NCBI GenBank assembly: GCA_012295275.1 | Contig: CM022669.1 | Location: forward strand, 11,624,949 to 11,688,948 | DNA: 64,000 bases | Origin: Chrysomallon squamiferum | Lineage: Eukaryota; Mollusca; Gastropoda; Neomphalida; Peltospiridae | Direction of reading: 5' to 3' | Shown: positions 46,441 through 59,577 of the stretch, one piece after another | Position numbering within the stretch: position 1 is the stretch's first letter | Layout of the letters: each line of letters opens with the position of its first letter | Notes under the pieces: generated by a model | Told to the model about the DNA's origin: nothing | The model's database searches: none | Seen by the model: the letters and a program-made list of their open reading frames with translations, nothing else | Made by a program: the position numbers and the translations under genes

Positions 46441-47580
46441 TGTGTAATATATGTGTTATTGTACGTGTGATGGTATTTTAATATGTGTGTGTGCGGATGT
46501 GTTTATGTTTATATGACAAGATGTGTGTGTGTGTTGTTATGGGATGCTTGTTGTTCAGTATCAGAATCACAGATTCGATGATAATGTAAAACTGTCTGTT
46601 TTAATATGTATATATACATCTGTTATTATATCTATATGTATATTAGAACACATAAAAACATTTGTGGGTGGGCGTTTAATGACAAGAGATGCATTTCTGT
46701 GGGTTTTGTGGGATTGTAAATTTATGTTTGATCAATCTGTTTCTGCATCTCAGCATATATATTTATTTGTCTCTGGGTATGGGGGTGTGCTGTTAATAAA
46801 AACTTATGTGACTATGGCTATGCATATATGAAAAAACACTCTCTTTGACCAGCATGAAATATAAAATGAAAACACACAGAGAAACACATCTTTACAGTAT
46901 TAAATATAATTTTTTTATATGAATCTGAGTGATAACAAATGTGAAATTACACCTCTTTGATTACAAAATCTCTCCGAGAAAAATTACACAACAAAAAACT
47001 GGAATAAATCACACACTGATGACTATCAACATGAACTTTATTGTCATTAAAGTTCTTACGCCACTGATAATTTTCCCCATGCCAATTTATATATCGAGTG
47101 ACAGAAGATATAAATTTCAGTTAACAGGCAGGAATAAAGTTAATGGTTATAGGTTGTTGGTGCTTTATGTGTGCCAATAATAAAGGTTTATTATCACTTC
47201 TAATATTGAGTGCTTCTGTAAGTACAAAACAATAACTGTATTGTTATAATATAATTAGATTTATTTTTCTTTCAGTATGATTATATTAGGTAATATTTAT
47301 GTCAATGTAATTAGATAATTATGGACAAATAATGTTAATAAAAATGTTTGTTATTTTTAGATTTTTTTGTTCTTATATGCGAAACAATATATACATTTTT
47401 ATAGTTATTTAGGTTTAATCTTTAAATAGGTAAATTTTAATTAATCTCGATGTGTTTATATATGAAGTTTAATACACGTCAAATAAAGTTACTATACACA
47501 TACTACAATAAAAATTAATTTATTAGTATCAGAGGCAAAAAACAGGAATACAACTTTTGACATGTGTAAGCATTAGACTG
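46441..47580. other. A/T-rich intron with GT-rich patches
   Basis: GTGT/ATGT patches at 46450-46540, then ordinary A/T-rich sequence. Frames of 80-100 codons show no domain. Confidence 0.4.
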
Positions 47581-47583
47581 TTA

Positions 47584-47585
<2 letters not shown>

Positions 47586-47635
<50 letters not shown>

Positions 47636-47790
47636 TAATAACAATAAAATAATAATAATAATAATAATAGTAATTAGAAATAAAAAGTTATAAAAAAAAA
47701 AAATGTAATATAATAATGATTATAAATAAAAAATAGTAATAATAATAATAATAATTAAAAAAAAAAAAGCAATAATAATAACACTAATAA
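47586..47790. repeat. AAT microsatellite cluster
   Basis: AAT repeats at 47586-47633, 47652-47670 and 47735-47752, with short A runs. Confidence 0.95.
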
Positions 47791-48221
47791 AGCAGTTTTA
47801 AATCAGCTTAACGTATATTAAACTAATTTCAAATAATAATTTCTAAATAAAAATCAATGAAGGGCATTTTAAATGCTAAACAAAGACTCCACCAGTGATA
47901 TCACAGGTTAGCCTGGGACACAGTCTACTGACACTGTACTTTAGGTTTAATAATAATAATTAGAAAATAGCTGGCTGGCTGTACATTTTATACAGTTCCC
48001 TAGTGACATCAGTTTTTCCATCCACTTCATCTGTCTGTCTGTTTGTGCGAAATGTGTCAGCAAAGTGCTAATTACCTTAGTCACAAGAACAAATGGTAAA
48101 ATGTACAGTGATCTTTGTTCCATTCTGTTCACAGGATATTCTTGGCTGTTACAGGAGGAGGGAAAAAAGATATATATATATGTGTGTGTAACTGATTTGA
48201 AAATGCAAATACTGACATACA

Positions 48222-48267
48222 GAGAGAGAGAGAGACACACACACACACAAGTACACATGCATGGACA

Positions 48268-48299
<32 letters not shown>

Positions 48300-48432
48300 T
48301 CCACACACACACACAAACCCACCCCACACACACACACACACACAAACACACACAGAGAAACAAACAAACACACACACAAACACACAAACACATTCACAAA
48401 CATGCATGGACACAAACATACATACAGACACA
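48222..48432. repeat. GA then interrupted (CA)n array
   Basis: A short GA run, then CA repeats with CCCACCCC, AAACA and CATGCATGGACACAAACA (the last twice, 48257 and 48401). Confidence 0.93.
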
Positions 48433-48481
48433 CCAAGACATAACAAAACTGTTTTGTTATTCTTTTAAGTTTTAATTTATC

Positions 48482-48620
48482 TTTATTATTATTATTATTA
48501 TTATTAATTAATTAATTTATTTATTTATTTGTTTTATTTATTTTATTATTATTATTATTTGTTTGTTTGTTTATTTTTTAATATATTTATTTATTTTTAT
48601 TTTTATTTATTTTTTCGGTG
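48482..48620. repeat. TTA, TTTA and GTTT low-complexity run
   Basis: Mixed T-rich short repeats. Confidence 0.88.
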
Positions 48621-48998
48621 CAAACAAATTTGAAAAAATAAACCATCTTCAAACATAGAATAATCTTTTCTTATAAAGTTGCAGGAACAGATTCTTTTTT
48701 CGTACCATACCAATAACAGGAGAACAACATACATTATTTTTCAAACCATTTAATTCATCCTTACAGAATCAAATGAAATCCTCCTGGTAACACAAGTATG
48801 GCTGTATTTGAGATGAGTCAAATAATAAAAAATACTACTAATAATTTTATATGTAATATATCATATAATAATGAACTGTTGAGCTTGGTCATCAAATGTC
48901 ACAATTTAACTTGAAGTTGTGAAATGACAAAACTCAAGTGATTTTAGACAAAGACATTTGACATATTGATAAACCATTTATTACATCCTTTCTGCCTT

Positions 48999-49033
48999 CA
49001 TTCCTTCCTTCCTTCCTTCCTTCCTTCCTTCCT
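48999..49033. repeat. (CCTT)n microsatellite
   Basis: TTCC tetramers, about eight copies. Confidence 0.94.
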
Positions 49034-49117
49034 GATATGGCTGTTGTCTAATAAATAAATGTTTATGTTAGTATTTGATTTTCAGTTATTTTTAGGCACT
49101 GAAACTGTGATAAATAA

Positions 49118-49290
49118 AGTAATAATAATGATAATAATAATAATAATAATAATAAATAAAATAATATAAAATAAAATAATAATAATAATAATATAATGAT
49201 AATATTAATAATACTATAATAATTTAAAAAAATTATATAATTAAATTTAAAAAATAAGTAAATAAAATAAATAAATAAATAAATAATCTA
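49118..49290. repeat. AAT/AAAT microsatellites
   Basis: AAT repeats at 49130-49155, then AAAT-type repeats at 49262-49284. Confidence 0.9.
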
Positions 49291-49599
49291 ATTATTTGTA
49301 TATATCATATTTACTGAGCAATCTGTAAATCACTTTTGCATATTTAATTTTTCATAAACTGTTTTTTTTATTCCCCAAGACAGATTCACATTTCACTTTT
49401 TTATTTGACAACAGGGGACATTTTAAACTGTATTTTCATATCACATTAACCTGTGTGTGTCATAAAATTATCAAATTCTGTTTTTCAAGATATTTAAATT
49501 TATTTCCCCAAGAGAGATATGCTTTATTTAATAAAAGACACAGACATTTTATGTATTATTTATCTTGATATAATTTAATTTTCACTATTTCAATCACAC

Positions 49600-49665
49600 A
49601 ACACAGACACAAACACACACACACACCAACACACACACAGACATAGACACTCACACACAGAGACA

Positions 49666-49702
<37 letters not shown>
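49600..49702. repeat. Interrupted (CA)n microsatellite
   Basis: CA repeats with CAGA interruptions, pure at 49668-49698. Confidence 0.94.
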
Positions 49703-49704
<2 letters not shown>

Positions 49705-49939
49705 ACAGATACATGGAGATGCTCAAATTATTACACTGCAGTAAGAATTTTATTACCTTCACACAAAAAACTATAACAAAGAGAAGAGCACTCCAAACTG
49801 TTACTCTAGGGACTTATCGTCTGCTTTGTGAAAAAGTAGCTCAATTAATTGTTTCCATATTTTCTCAGATTCCCTTTAGACACGAATTATAAGAAAAATA
49901 TTTGCACATTAGGCAAAGCAGACCTAATAATTTGGTTCA

Positions 49940-50005
49940 GAAAAAAAAAAAAAAAAAAAAATAGAAAAACAGAAAAATAAAAAAAATAAAAAATAAAAAA
50001 ATAAA
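49940..50005. repeat. A-rich tract
   Basis: About 22 A then AAAAAT-type repeats. Confidence 0.9.
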
Positions 50006-50385
50006 ACAGCAGTGCTGAAAGATATAGAATTAGATTTTTTTAAAATTAATGTAATAAAACTGAGAATATAAATTAATACGGATTAATATAATAAAATTCA
50101 AATATATTTTTAAATAATAAAAAAAATAACAATGTTACAGAAATAATTATAAAATTAAGACAAATATTTTAATTTCTGTAATGTATTTGAAGAATTCTTA
50201 TCAGTAGTATTTTTATTAACTGTCATAATTTTAAATTAATTTCTCAGAAACTGTTTCCAGTGTGAAAACTACTATGGCTTCTATTGTCTTAGTGAGAAAG
50301 CATTGCTTTAAATACTTTACATACAACAGCTTTTAAAATAAAGATCATGGTGTACCAGTTAGAATGGGCAATATGGAATTGTTCA

Positions 50386-50521
50386 CATATATATATATAT
50401 ATATATATTCATGTATTCATGCACAAAGCATGTGTTTATTTGTACGTTAATCTGTATGTATGGCAATGCATAAGTTTATGAACATATTTTAGCAAGTATA
50501 TATATATATATATATATATAA
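50386..50521. repeat. Two (TA)n microsatellites
   Basis: TA runs at 50387-50409 and 50497-50520. Confidence 0.93.
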
Positions 50522-50589
50522 ACATGTCTGAGTTTCATACATATGTATTTGTGTTCAAGTGTATGTGTGTGTGTTTGCAAACTAACAGA

Positions 50590-51008
50590 CTGAATGGAGG
50601 AGAAATCACAAAATCACACCAAAGTCGACGACATCAAACGTCATCACAAATAAACCTGTGATTTGAACCTGCTGCCCGGAGAAGTGTGACAACTTTTGGA
50701 GCGAGTCTCGGAGAAGCGTGACAACTTTTGCAGCGAGTCTCGGAGAAGCTTCGTGTGTTGACAGAGATCACCTCTCCATGCTGGAAGCGATTGACGGAAT
50801 TCCGAGAACGCGACGACAAGAGGTCTTGTTCTCCCTCTGTACACACCAAGATACACCGCAATTAGAACTCTCCACACAGGAGATAATTAAAATTTGGCGA
50901 TCACAGGTTATTGGCGTCGTACTCCAAGTCTTGGGCAGTGGCATTCAGCTAACAAGTAGAGTTCTTCATCTAAGTCAAAACACAACAGATGGCTTGTGTC
51001 GAAGTTTG
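50590..51008. other. CpG-bearing unique block containing a 32-bp tandem repeat
   Basis: G+C-richer complex sequence. GGAGAAG(T/C)GTGACAACTT then TTG(G/C)AGCGAGTCTC is tandemly repeated at 50678-50709 and 50710-50741, with the start of a third copy at 50742. Open frames of 75-107 codons on both strands show no recognised domain. It ends at a T run (51012-51039). Confidence 0.4.

Positions 51009-51011
<3 letters not shown>

Positions 51012-51039
<28 letters not shown>
51012..51039. repeat. Poly-T tract
   Basis: Uninterrupted T run of about 28. Confidence 0.95.
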
Positions 51040-51157
51040 GATGCTTGTTATAAACTGCAGGTTTCTTTTGATTATTGTAATGTTTGCTATTTGTGTTTGA
51101 AATAACGTGAACCCTTTGAAATGACTTGGTTGATGACAATTCAGAAATCTTAATGTG

Positions 51158-51169
51158 AATGTGTGTGTG

Positions 51170-51217
<48 letters not shown>
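51158..51217. repeat. (GT)n microsatellite
   Basis: GT run with one GAGA interruption. Confidence 0.94.
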
Positions 51218-51219
<2 letters not shown>

Positions 51220-51909
51220 ATGTAAGAATGAATGTGTGTGACATTTGTGTGTGGGTGTGATTATTACAAATATATGTTCTCATGAAACAAATATGTGAAA
51301 TTCAAGATTCATGTCAAGACTGCAAATGATTCCTGAACCCTTTTACAGAAGATCAAATCAAAATGGTGAATAAACTTTTTTATTATCAGAAAAATGTGGC
51401 AGCTGGTACTTGTTATAAAATTTCTGATAATGACATATGAAAATATTTGTACTTATGCTCAAATAAGTTTCACTAATAACAGTTGTTTGAAACCATGATG
51501 ACCAAAATACTTTAAGATTTTCACAGAAGAAGTAATTCCAGTAGCAAAACTGCTGAAATCATAACAAGATGTGTACAAAGAAAGATAAGAATACTTGTAG
51601 TTGTATCTAGTTTTAAAGAACAACAACAGCCATCAATATCTAGAGGCCAAAATGATTGAGAAAAGAGATACTTTAAATTTATAATATCCACCAGGTATCC
51701 ATTTAACACAGGGAGCAATTATCCCAGATTTATTACCATCCCAGATTTATCGTTTCTCTTTTACTAGCATTATCCGAGATAAATTAATCATTTCAATCCA
51801 TTATTTTCTTTTTGTTGCAAAATAATCCAGTCACTTCATTTTTCTTTTGAAATGATTTTTTTCTCTTTTTTTTCTTTATTTTATTTTATTTTTTTTTTTT
51901 TTAAAAGTG

Positions 51910-52295
51910 ACAGGGTATAAAAAGAAATGGCTAACAACGTATCTGATTAATTTGTCATGACTGAAGAAAACATCCTGGGCTTTGTAATACAATTACACGC
52001 AGAAACAATATCAGGAGGAAAAATCTGATGAGAAATCCACTGGCGATGTTAAAGATGGTGGGGAATCTCCGCGGACCAATTTAAGAAGTCTGAAAGACAG
52101 AGCTGTGATCTTACTTAACCCTCTCCCAGCAGTGCACATTAATCGCAGTGTGTGAATGGTAAATCTCCCAGCTCAGCTGCGACACGGTTAGTCGGGGAAA
52201 CAATAAGAAGAAAATGGAGGTTACTGCAAATCAGGCTGAAAAATGGCACTTTGATGAGATGTGGAATGGTGCATTCTATGCAGCAATTATTATGT

Positions 52296-52297
<2 letters not shown>
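51910..52297. other. Unique, G+C-richer block, possible conserved noncoding element
   Basis: Complex sequence ending at the longest homopolymer of the window. No coding evidence. Confidence 0.28.

Positions 52298-52358
<61 letters not shown>
52298..52358. repeat. Poly-T tract, 61 nt, longest homopolymer in the window
   Basis: Pure T from 52298 to 52358. Confidence 0.97.
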
Positions 52359-52359
<1 letters not shown>

Positions 52360-52360
<1 letters not shown>

Positions 52361-53270
52361 CTGATCAATTGAATATTGTCTTTGCTTCCCATGAGCTCAT
52401 GTATTAGCTTCTGTTTGGATAATGTTTGAAAGTGTGTTCAGAATTATAGTGGGAAAACAGGAATTCTCTACCAGTAGAAAATTATTATGTAATTTTTTTT
52501 CCTTTCTTTGTTTCTCTCTGTTTTTGCCATAACAACTGAATTTTATTTTATTCCAAGTTTTTTTTTTTTATATATATTAGCTTCTACACTGATAAGGTTT
52601 GAAACAGTGTACAAGTTGGAAAACAGAAATTTTCTACCAACAGAATTTTGTTTTTCTCATGTATGAATTCAACTGTATGGAAAGTTATTTTATTGTTCAG
52701 TGAAAATGCTATTCTAGCTTGCAACTTCAGAAGGTTCAAATCATGAAATTAAATCAGTAATTGCTGTATGAGTAATGTAGAAAAAGATTTTATTTAAAAA
52801 AAAGAAATAATTTAAATTTATTTTTTTCTGTTTTAAAGTGCTTTCAACCTAGCCCTATCAAATACCAATTGTTTTTATTTTTTTTTTAAATTGGATAAAC
52901 AAAAAAAGTTTTAAAAAGAACTTTTAAGAAAATGGCAAAGTGGAAGAGAGAACATTTCTTTCTTTTTTCAAAAATTTTACTGCAACAAAACACATTAAAA
53001 TTTCAATTGATTATATTCAGACATCTTTTCATGATGCAGCTAATAAAAAAAAATTAAAAATCACAATAAAGCCATTTAATTATAAACAATAAAATGTATA
53101 TTATTATTCTCAAGTTTATTAAATTACTATAACCAAAAAAAAAAACCCCAAAACCTTAAACTGGAATTTTATTTCTATTTAATTTAAAACAACCATCAAA
53201 AATCAAATTAAATATAACTTTCTTTACAAATTACTGAACCCCAGTAACCAGCAACTGCAAACTTATAAAC
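52360..53270. other. A/T-rich intron with a weak 190-200-bp duplication
   Basis: ATTAGCTTCT(G/A)(T/C)(T)(T/A)(G)GATAA-G-TTTGAAA words recur near 52402 and 52577. Each is followed by GGAAAACAG(G)AATT(C/T)TCTACCA, giving an old direct duplication with a period of about 175. Confidence 0.55.
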
Positions 53271-53720
53271 AAAAGAATAATCTGAGAGCTTTTTATCTCT
53301 TGCCAAATTTCCTGCATAGCTAGCATCTGAAATGAATTGCATAATGTGACAAATTAGGGTTGTAAAACCATGGAGAAAGGAACAAAAGACTGGAATTTGC
53401 TCTCTGGGCAGGATAAGATTGTTTACTGGTCAGTGAAAAACTGGACAAACAAGCAGAATTACACGGAGCACGTCACAATCAATCAGAGCAAGTTGATGTC
53501 ACCAGCGACTCCAAATTAGCCGTTACCGACAACAGAGATCAATAAACGCTGTCGAATGCAACCAAATTAGGATAAAATGGACATTTGTGACAAAATGCTG
53601 TGCCATGCAGAGGCTGCCTAACCCGAGTTTAAGTTGGTAACAAGAGTGGTTATGACTGGGATCCCGTACTCCGCTGGCTTGCGAAGATTGAAATGAATGA
53701 GGGTGTTTAGTGCTGCCTGC
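53271..53720. other. Unique, G+C-richer block, possible conserved noncoding element
   Basis: Complex sequence with CpGs. Frames on both strands are not family-like. Confidence 0.28.
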
Positions 53721-54159
53721 ATGTTCGCAGTTCATCATGTTTGGAAAACAGAAATTTGTCAAACTGTATTTGTCTTCAGTTTGTTTCATCACGAAGATGA
53801 TGGTTTTATGCGACAATCCTGAAAATTATATAAATTATTTTTTGTTACCCTTGTCAGAAAGAAGATTACTTGATTCTGGAAATTATAGTTATAATATTGA
53901 TGAATTGAATATTATTTATTTATTTATTTATTTTTTATTTTTATTTTTAATTTTTATATTTGTGATTGTGTTAAGTTCTGTAACTGAATTCATATCAGAT
54001 AATTCTATCAATAAAAAACAATACAGTAATACAATAAATTGTATCTACAGCACAGATTTCCACATCCAGATGTTTTGTTGTGTTTTACTGTATTTTGTAA
54101 TTTCATACAACCCTACTGGTACAACACATGTTGTGACGTGTATGTTCAGACTCTAGGCT

Positions 54160-54330
54160 ACTTCTGACATGTTATAACTTATTGATGTTTCCATTCAAGA
54201 CAGAGAATAACTTTGAATAGTTATAATTTATGATGTTTCATTTCAGGTTTTAGAGTAAATTTGTACATTATAATTTATGTATTTTTCATTTTTGAGATGG
54301 AGAATAATTTTTGTAAGTCATAATTTTTCA
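54160..54330. repeat. Degenerate tandem repeat, about 58-bp unit, three copies
   Basis: GTTATAA(C/T)TTAT, GATGTTTC(C)ATT and GAGAATAA recur at about 54171, 54219 and 54268, with a partial copy at 54318. Confidence 0.7.
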
Positions 54331-55470
54331 AAAGACAATGACGATTTTGTCTAGAAAATATTATTTATGAAAACAAAACCAAAATGCATATAAAAATAAA
54401 ATAGATTATTTAATGCACTTTATCTTTAATTAATCAGTTAAGTGGGTTTTTTAAAGTCTTAAAAAATAAATAAATATTACTAATAGGAAGTTTAATAAAA
54501 TATCAATAATTATTTACACAGTTTAATAATGTTTATAACAAACAGACAGAAATATGTCTAAAAAAAGACTTTTATGCAGTTATAAATTTATTATCAGGAA
54601 AAAGAATCAATGCTATTTGTATTAAGATAAGTTTAATGTCCAGCCAAAGGAGATTAGGCCAATAAAAAAAACTGAGTACAAAGAGAGAATTAATCAGAAG
54701 AAAATAAATGTTTGCAGAGGAATGAAAAATAGCTTTATGAGATTAACAGACAAAACCAATATTTATACTGGACGTATGTCAAACTTACCACTTTCTACTG
54801 GGCAGTTCTAATACATTACCTTCCAGATTATTAGAAATAAACCATAAAACGTTTATATTTTATATACTTTAAATAATAGTTTTATAAAATATTATCACAA
54901 GTTCTATCCTTAAGGTTTATTTTACTGATTTATTGTTTTGTTGCTGTTGTTATAATTATTATTATTTTTATCTAGTTGTTGTTATTATTTTTTCTTCTTA
55001 TTATTATTCTGGGAAGAATCCTTTTTGATTTCAACAACGACTAAAAAAAAAAGTAAAAAGTAAGAAAGAAAGAAAAGAGAGATTAAAGAGATAGAGAGAG
55101 AGATATCTATTTCACAGTATAAGCAAGAATTTTTTTTTTCCTTTTCAAACTGTCAAAAGAACTAAAACTACTAAAATGGAAATAACTTTACAATGCAGAT
55201 AATATTTGTAAAATATATGAAACCTAATACACCAATATATAAACTATTTTGATCTTCTTTCTTTCATAAACTAAAAAAAGTAAAATAAAATTAAAAAATA
55301 TACTGAACATTCGTTTGAAAAATATTACACATAATATATACATATTTTTTTAAATAAAACAATATTTCTGCATTCTTAAGAATTACTAAATTAAAAATAA
55401 TTTTTAAAAAATGAGAAAAAATAAATAAACAGGGAGAAAAGAAAGATCACAATTCTTGTTTTAATGAAAA
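54331..55470. other. A/T-rich intron sequence
   Basis: Plain A/T-rich DNA. ATT triplets lie at 54955-55010 and a GA-rich patch at 55055-55105. Nothing else recognised. Confidence 0.4.
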
Positions 55471-55479
55471 AATCACAAA

Positions 55480-55985
55480 ACCCCCTGAACGTCACAAACA
55501 AATGATAAAACCACTCAATACACCACATACCATCTCATTACAAGCCACAAGAAGCTAAAAAAACAACATAAGACGGTTTCAGGCCATAGACTTTTTTCAA
55601 AACTCCCACCAGCAGAACCAGCTCTCTCTCTTTCTCTCTCTCTTTCTTCCGTCAAACATGAAAAATTCGGCATTACAAATATCACCAGTCACTGCCGGTC
55701 GATAATGAGGGCCATTATTTAATAACGATGTATAGCAGAGATCTCACAAAGCACTTTGCCATACTTAGAGAAAAAGAAATGGAATTATGATGTAGACTTC
55801 TACGGTGGATTTTCCCGAGATCCTCCGAGGATAAAGATGCTGGTGGGTACACTGTGGTTAAATTAGCCTGACAAATCCGTTTACAGCACTGATAGATATT
55901 GAAAAAGCACACAGGAGCCCCAGCGAGTGCAATAGGATAACGGTTAACTTCATCACTTGATGTTTAGATAATATTCCACAACAAT
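55480..55985. other. Unique, G+C-richer block, possible conserved noncoding element
   Basis: Complex sequence with a short CT patch (55622-55648) and CpGs. A 65-codon minus-strand frame lacks any recognised motif. Confidence 0.3.
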
Positions 55986-55994
55986 GTCTGTGAC

Positions 55995-56480
55995 AACGTT
56001 AATCCGGAACAGTTTGTGAATGCATTTCGGAGGTCTTATGTAAATATATCACATTTGTTCCCATTAGCAGTGAAAAAGTAGCCACAGTATTTTGCAGCAT
56101 CAACGACAACAGTATTAATTGTGAACAGTTTGTAGTGTATGAAAGTATTATATGAATATATCACATTTATTATAAGGTATTTTTACTACAATTTTTCTGA
56201 ACAGTTTCTAATATTTGTTTCATTAGCAAAGAAAACATTAGCTGCAGTATTATACAGCAACATCTACACAACTATTTCAATCCTGGACATTTTAACAGTT
56301 AAAAGCATTACATAAATACACTGCATTTGTTTTCATTAGCAAAAAGAAAAAAAACATATACATTGGAAGTAGCTATAATGTTTTACAACTACGACCACCT
56401 TAATCCTGAAGTTTGTATTGCATTTTAAAAGAATTACATAAATACAACACAAGAGCTTTGATAGATTAGCAGAGATAAAA
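55995..56480. repeat. Degenerate tandem repeat, about 115-160-bp unit, four copies
   Basis: TTAATCC(G)G-AACAGTTTGT, GTAT/GCATT, TACATAAATA, CACATTTGTT and CATTAGCA recur from 55999, 56115, 56277 and 56400. Copies are 60-75% alike by eye. Confidence 0.72.
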
Positions 56481-58260
56481 ACTTATATTTTAAATTGTGT
56501 TTTAGTCCTCAGGGCTTTAATATACAATAACATGGATCCTAATTTTGTTTTCCATCATGCACACATTCTAGAGATGATAGCACAAATGCTGTTAAGTTCA
56601 AGCAATGGAAGTAGGTCTGATTTCCAGTGTTGAGAACATGTCTAGTGATTTTGGCACTGGATTAACTAAAAAAAAAAAAATCCATTAATATAAGTCTATT
56701 TATTAATATGAATTATGGGAGGGACTGTTGAGAGAAAAAAGTAATCACATAGGAAACCCTGTTAGATGGAAATCACAACACTAACAGGCTTATCTGAAAG
56801 CCCTGTATCCTGTATGCTGACACTAGCTATAGGAGTCTCAGCAACTATAACCGAAGTTATAGACAATGTGTCATTCAAAATTTGCAGCAAAAAAAATTAA
56901 AAATAATAATAATAACAATAATCATTTAAAACAAGCAGAAAAATTCCAGCATTGCTCAGAAGCATTGTAATGTTTATTTTAGTTCAGCTTTGTATGAATA
57001 GCAATGAAATAGCTCATCATTTGTCATCACAAGTAAAAACATTCTACAACAATGATATATGACACAAAAGCTTTTCTGTGATAAGTAACAATAATTAAAT
57101 ATGTATCATATATCAACAGTATGTTATATATTTTTTATTATCACAGTGTTACAATTGAAATGACTTTAATTCTGAAGAAAACAAGATTAGTGTCTTAACA
57201 GTTCTGATTGGTAAAACAAAACACAAGAGCCAGTGTCTGTAATAACAGTACAGTTTCTGAAAACTGTAAATTTAACAATGTGATCTTAACAAAATTATAC
57301 AAACTGTATCCATATATTTGGTGTACACTTCATAACAGCCTGGCTATGAAGACCATGAAACAAGATTACTTTATAACAACAGTATTGTTAAGAACAACAC
57401 ACATATCTGAACAGTATGCAAGTCAAATGTGTGTTATAATAATTTAGCAGCAACTATAAAAACAAACACAAGTAAATTACATGCTTCACAACAGCTTGTT
57501 CTGATTAGCATGTTAATTTTTTTCCATTCCATTTCAAAAGTTTTTAACAAACTGTTGAAAGAACTTGTTAGCTGCTGCAGCAAGAACATATCATGTCAAG
57601 GCCTCAGTTAACACAGAACATTATATGACTTTAGATGAAACAACAACAACTCATTTTGACAAAGCATGCACAAGGCATCATAGCTTTATTAAGATATAGA
57701 ATTATATGACATTAGCTGAAACAGCAAGAATACATTTTGTTAGAGCATTGTCAAAGAACCTTCACTCTGCTAACATAGGAAATACATTCCCATTGTACAG
57801 CATTCATCATCACTGTTTCAACCAGTATTCATGATGACTTATTTAAATCATTGCCTTGAAAGCCCAAAGGTACAAAGATCAATTCCTGCTTTCTGGCATC
57901 ACCTCAAAGTTAAGTGGGGCTAAATGTGAGGTTACAACACAGAAGTTTTTGGTCATAAATAATGTAACAGTGCTTTATCTTGGGTTCTGTATAGTGGACC
58001 AATATCAGTTTATTTGTACAGACATAACTTACATGTAAACTGGGTATGAATTTATATTTTACTGTGAATTTATCATAACACAGACACACTGTGTAAAGGA
58101 CTATATCTGTTGAAAATTAACTCTCTACCTTCCTGGATATAACTATTTTAAAAAGCTTGTTATCTGTCTACTCAAATGGCAGGGATCTTACTTTAGAAAT
58201 TACAGGATGATAATTGTTAATTGTCCTAGGGAATTTGAAATTAAGTATATAATATATATA
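56481..58260. other. Intron sequence, nothing recognised
   Basis: Moderately A/T-rich, largely non-repetitive sequence with recurring AACAACA and CACAA words. Frames of 60-80 codons show no known domain. Confidence 0.4.
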
Positions 58261-58269
58261 CACACATAC

Positions 58270-58302
<33 letters not shown>

Positions 58303-58412
58303 AAGTATCATGTTTGGTTTTGAGAGAGAGAAAGTTTTTTTTATTTTGTTCTTAATATGGAGCAATGAGAAAAGTTTTTTATTTTGTTCTTAATATGGAG
58401 CAATAAGATATC
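58261..58412. repeat. (GA)n run and 50-bp tandem duplication
   Basis: GA at 58271-58296, then GAGAAAGTTTTTTTTATTTT followed by GTTCTTAATATGGAGCAAT(G/A)A is duplicated at 58329 and 58368. Confidence 0.88.
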
Positions 58413-58844
58413 TTTCAGATAAAACATAAGCAAAATGCATGACGGAAATGTGTTTTCTCTAACATTATCAACAACTAATAAAACTAATGATCACCATGTG
58501 GTGAAGAGAAGATAAACAAGTAACTTGTGTATTCCTCAGTACACACAGTCTCTGTTTACTATCTGACTCAGATAAAAATCAGCCTGATGTTCTAATTAGC
58601 TAATTCTCATGGAACACTAAGCAAAAAAACAGCACATGTAGCTAGTAATCCACTAGAGTTACTCAACACACATGTACAATTAATATCTTCAGAAGTAAAA
58701 GGTCAAACTGCAGAGAGTAGAATATTCAATAGCATTATGTGCTTTATGCGAATGCGTCACTATGCACTAATGTTTTCTTCTTGTTCTGTTTTTTAACAAA
58801 AAAATACTGGATAAAAATTAGTTAAAACTGTTTGAAAAAGATTT

Positions 58845-59255
58845 CATTTTTGTTTTAATAGTTTTCAGAATTTCAACAAGCATATTTTCAGTATTTCAGT
58901 GTAATTATTTTAAGAATTGCAACAAGAATTTTTTTCAATATATCAAAAAAATTTTTTTTTTTTTTTTAAACTTTTATTTCCAGAGTTTTGACAAGAGTAT
59001 TTTTTCAATTTTAATGAAAATTATTTTCTGTGTTTTGACACTAATTACCTTTGGTATTTTGACAAGAATTTTCAATATATTTCATTAAAAATAATTTTCC
59101 ATGTTTTTTCTATATTTCTATTAAAACTATTCTTAATATTTCAACAGAAGAAATTATTTTCCATACTGTAGCATTTTGAAACATGTACAACTATTATTTA
59201 TATTCACATGAATATTTTTCCACGCAGTAACATTTTGAAAAATCATCTACATGTG
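58845..59255. repeat. Degenerate tandem repeat, about 55-65-bp unit, about seven copies
   Basis: TATTTTCA(G/A)T(A)TTT, (A)TTATTTT and TTTTGACAAGAATTTT-like words recur throughout. Highly decayed. Confidence 0.6.
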
Positions 59256-59577
59256 TATCACATATCGTGACCAGCAAAAATAATATCAATACTATATACA
59301 TGCAGATGACATAATACAAAATAACTGTGTTAACAATTTTGTAATTATAACATTCACAACAATGCTTGGCTGGTTATTACAGAAGAATTTGTCACGAAAG
59401 GATTAGCTGTGCCTTTGTTTTGAATTCTGCATCTGAAATAAGAAAAAATATTCAAGGTTTGCTGTCACACTCTAATCTTTTTAATCCAGCCAGTCACTGA
59501 TATTAAACACAAATGCAAATCTGTTGTTTCTGTTGTTAAGATTGTATTCCGTATGTCAGAGTTATTTCAACATAATA

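Noticed and set aside
50640-50690. B-box-like GGTTCAAATCAC on the minus strand
   Set aside because: The single motif is not supported by an A box or tRNA fold; the neighbouring sequence is a 32-bp tandem repeat.
54781-54830. GTG/GTAAGTTTG donor-like site on the minus strand in the upstream intron
   Set aside because: No acceptable acceptor precedes it. The nearest AGs lack pyrimidine tracts and most frames stop immediately.
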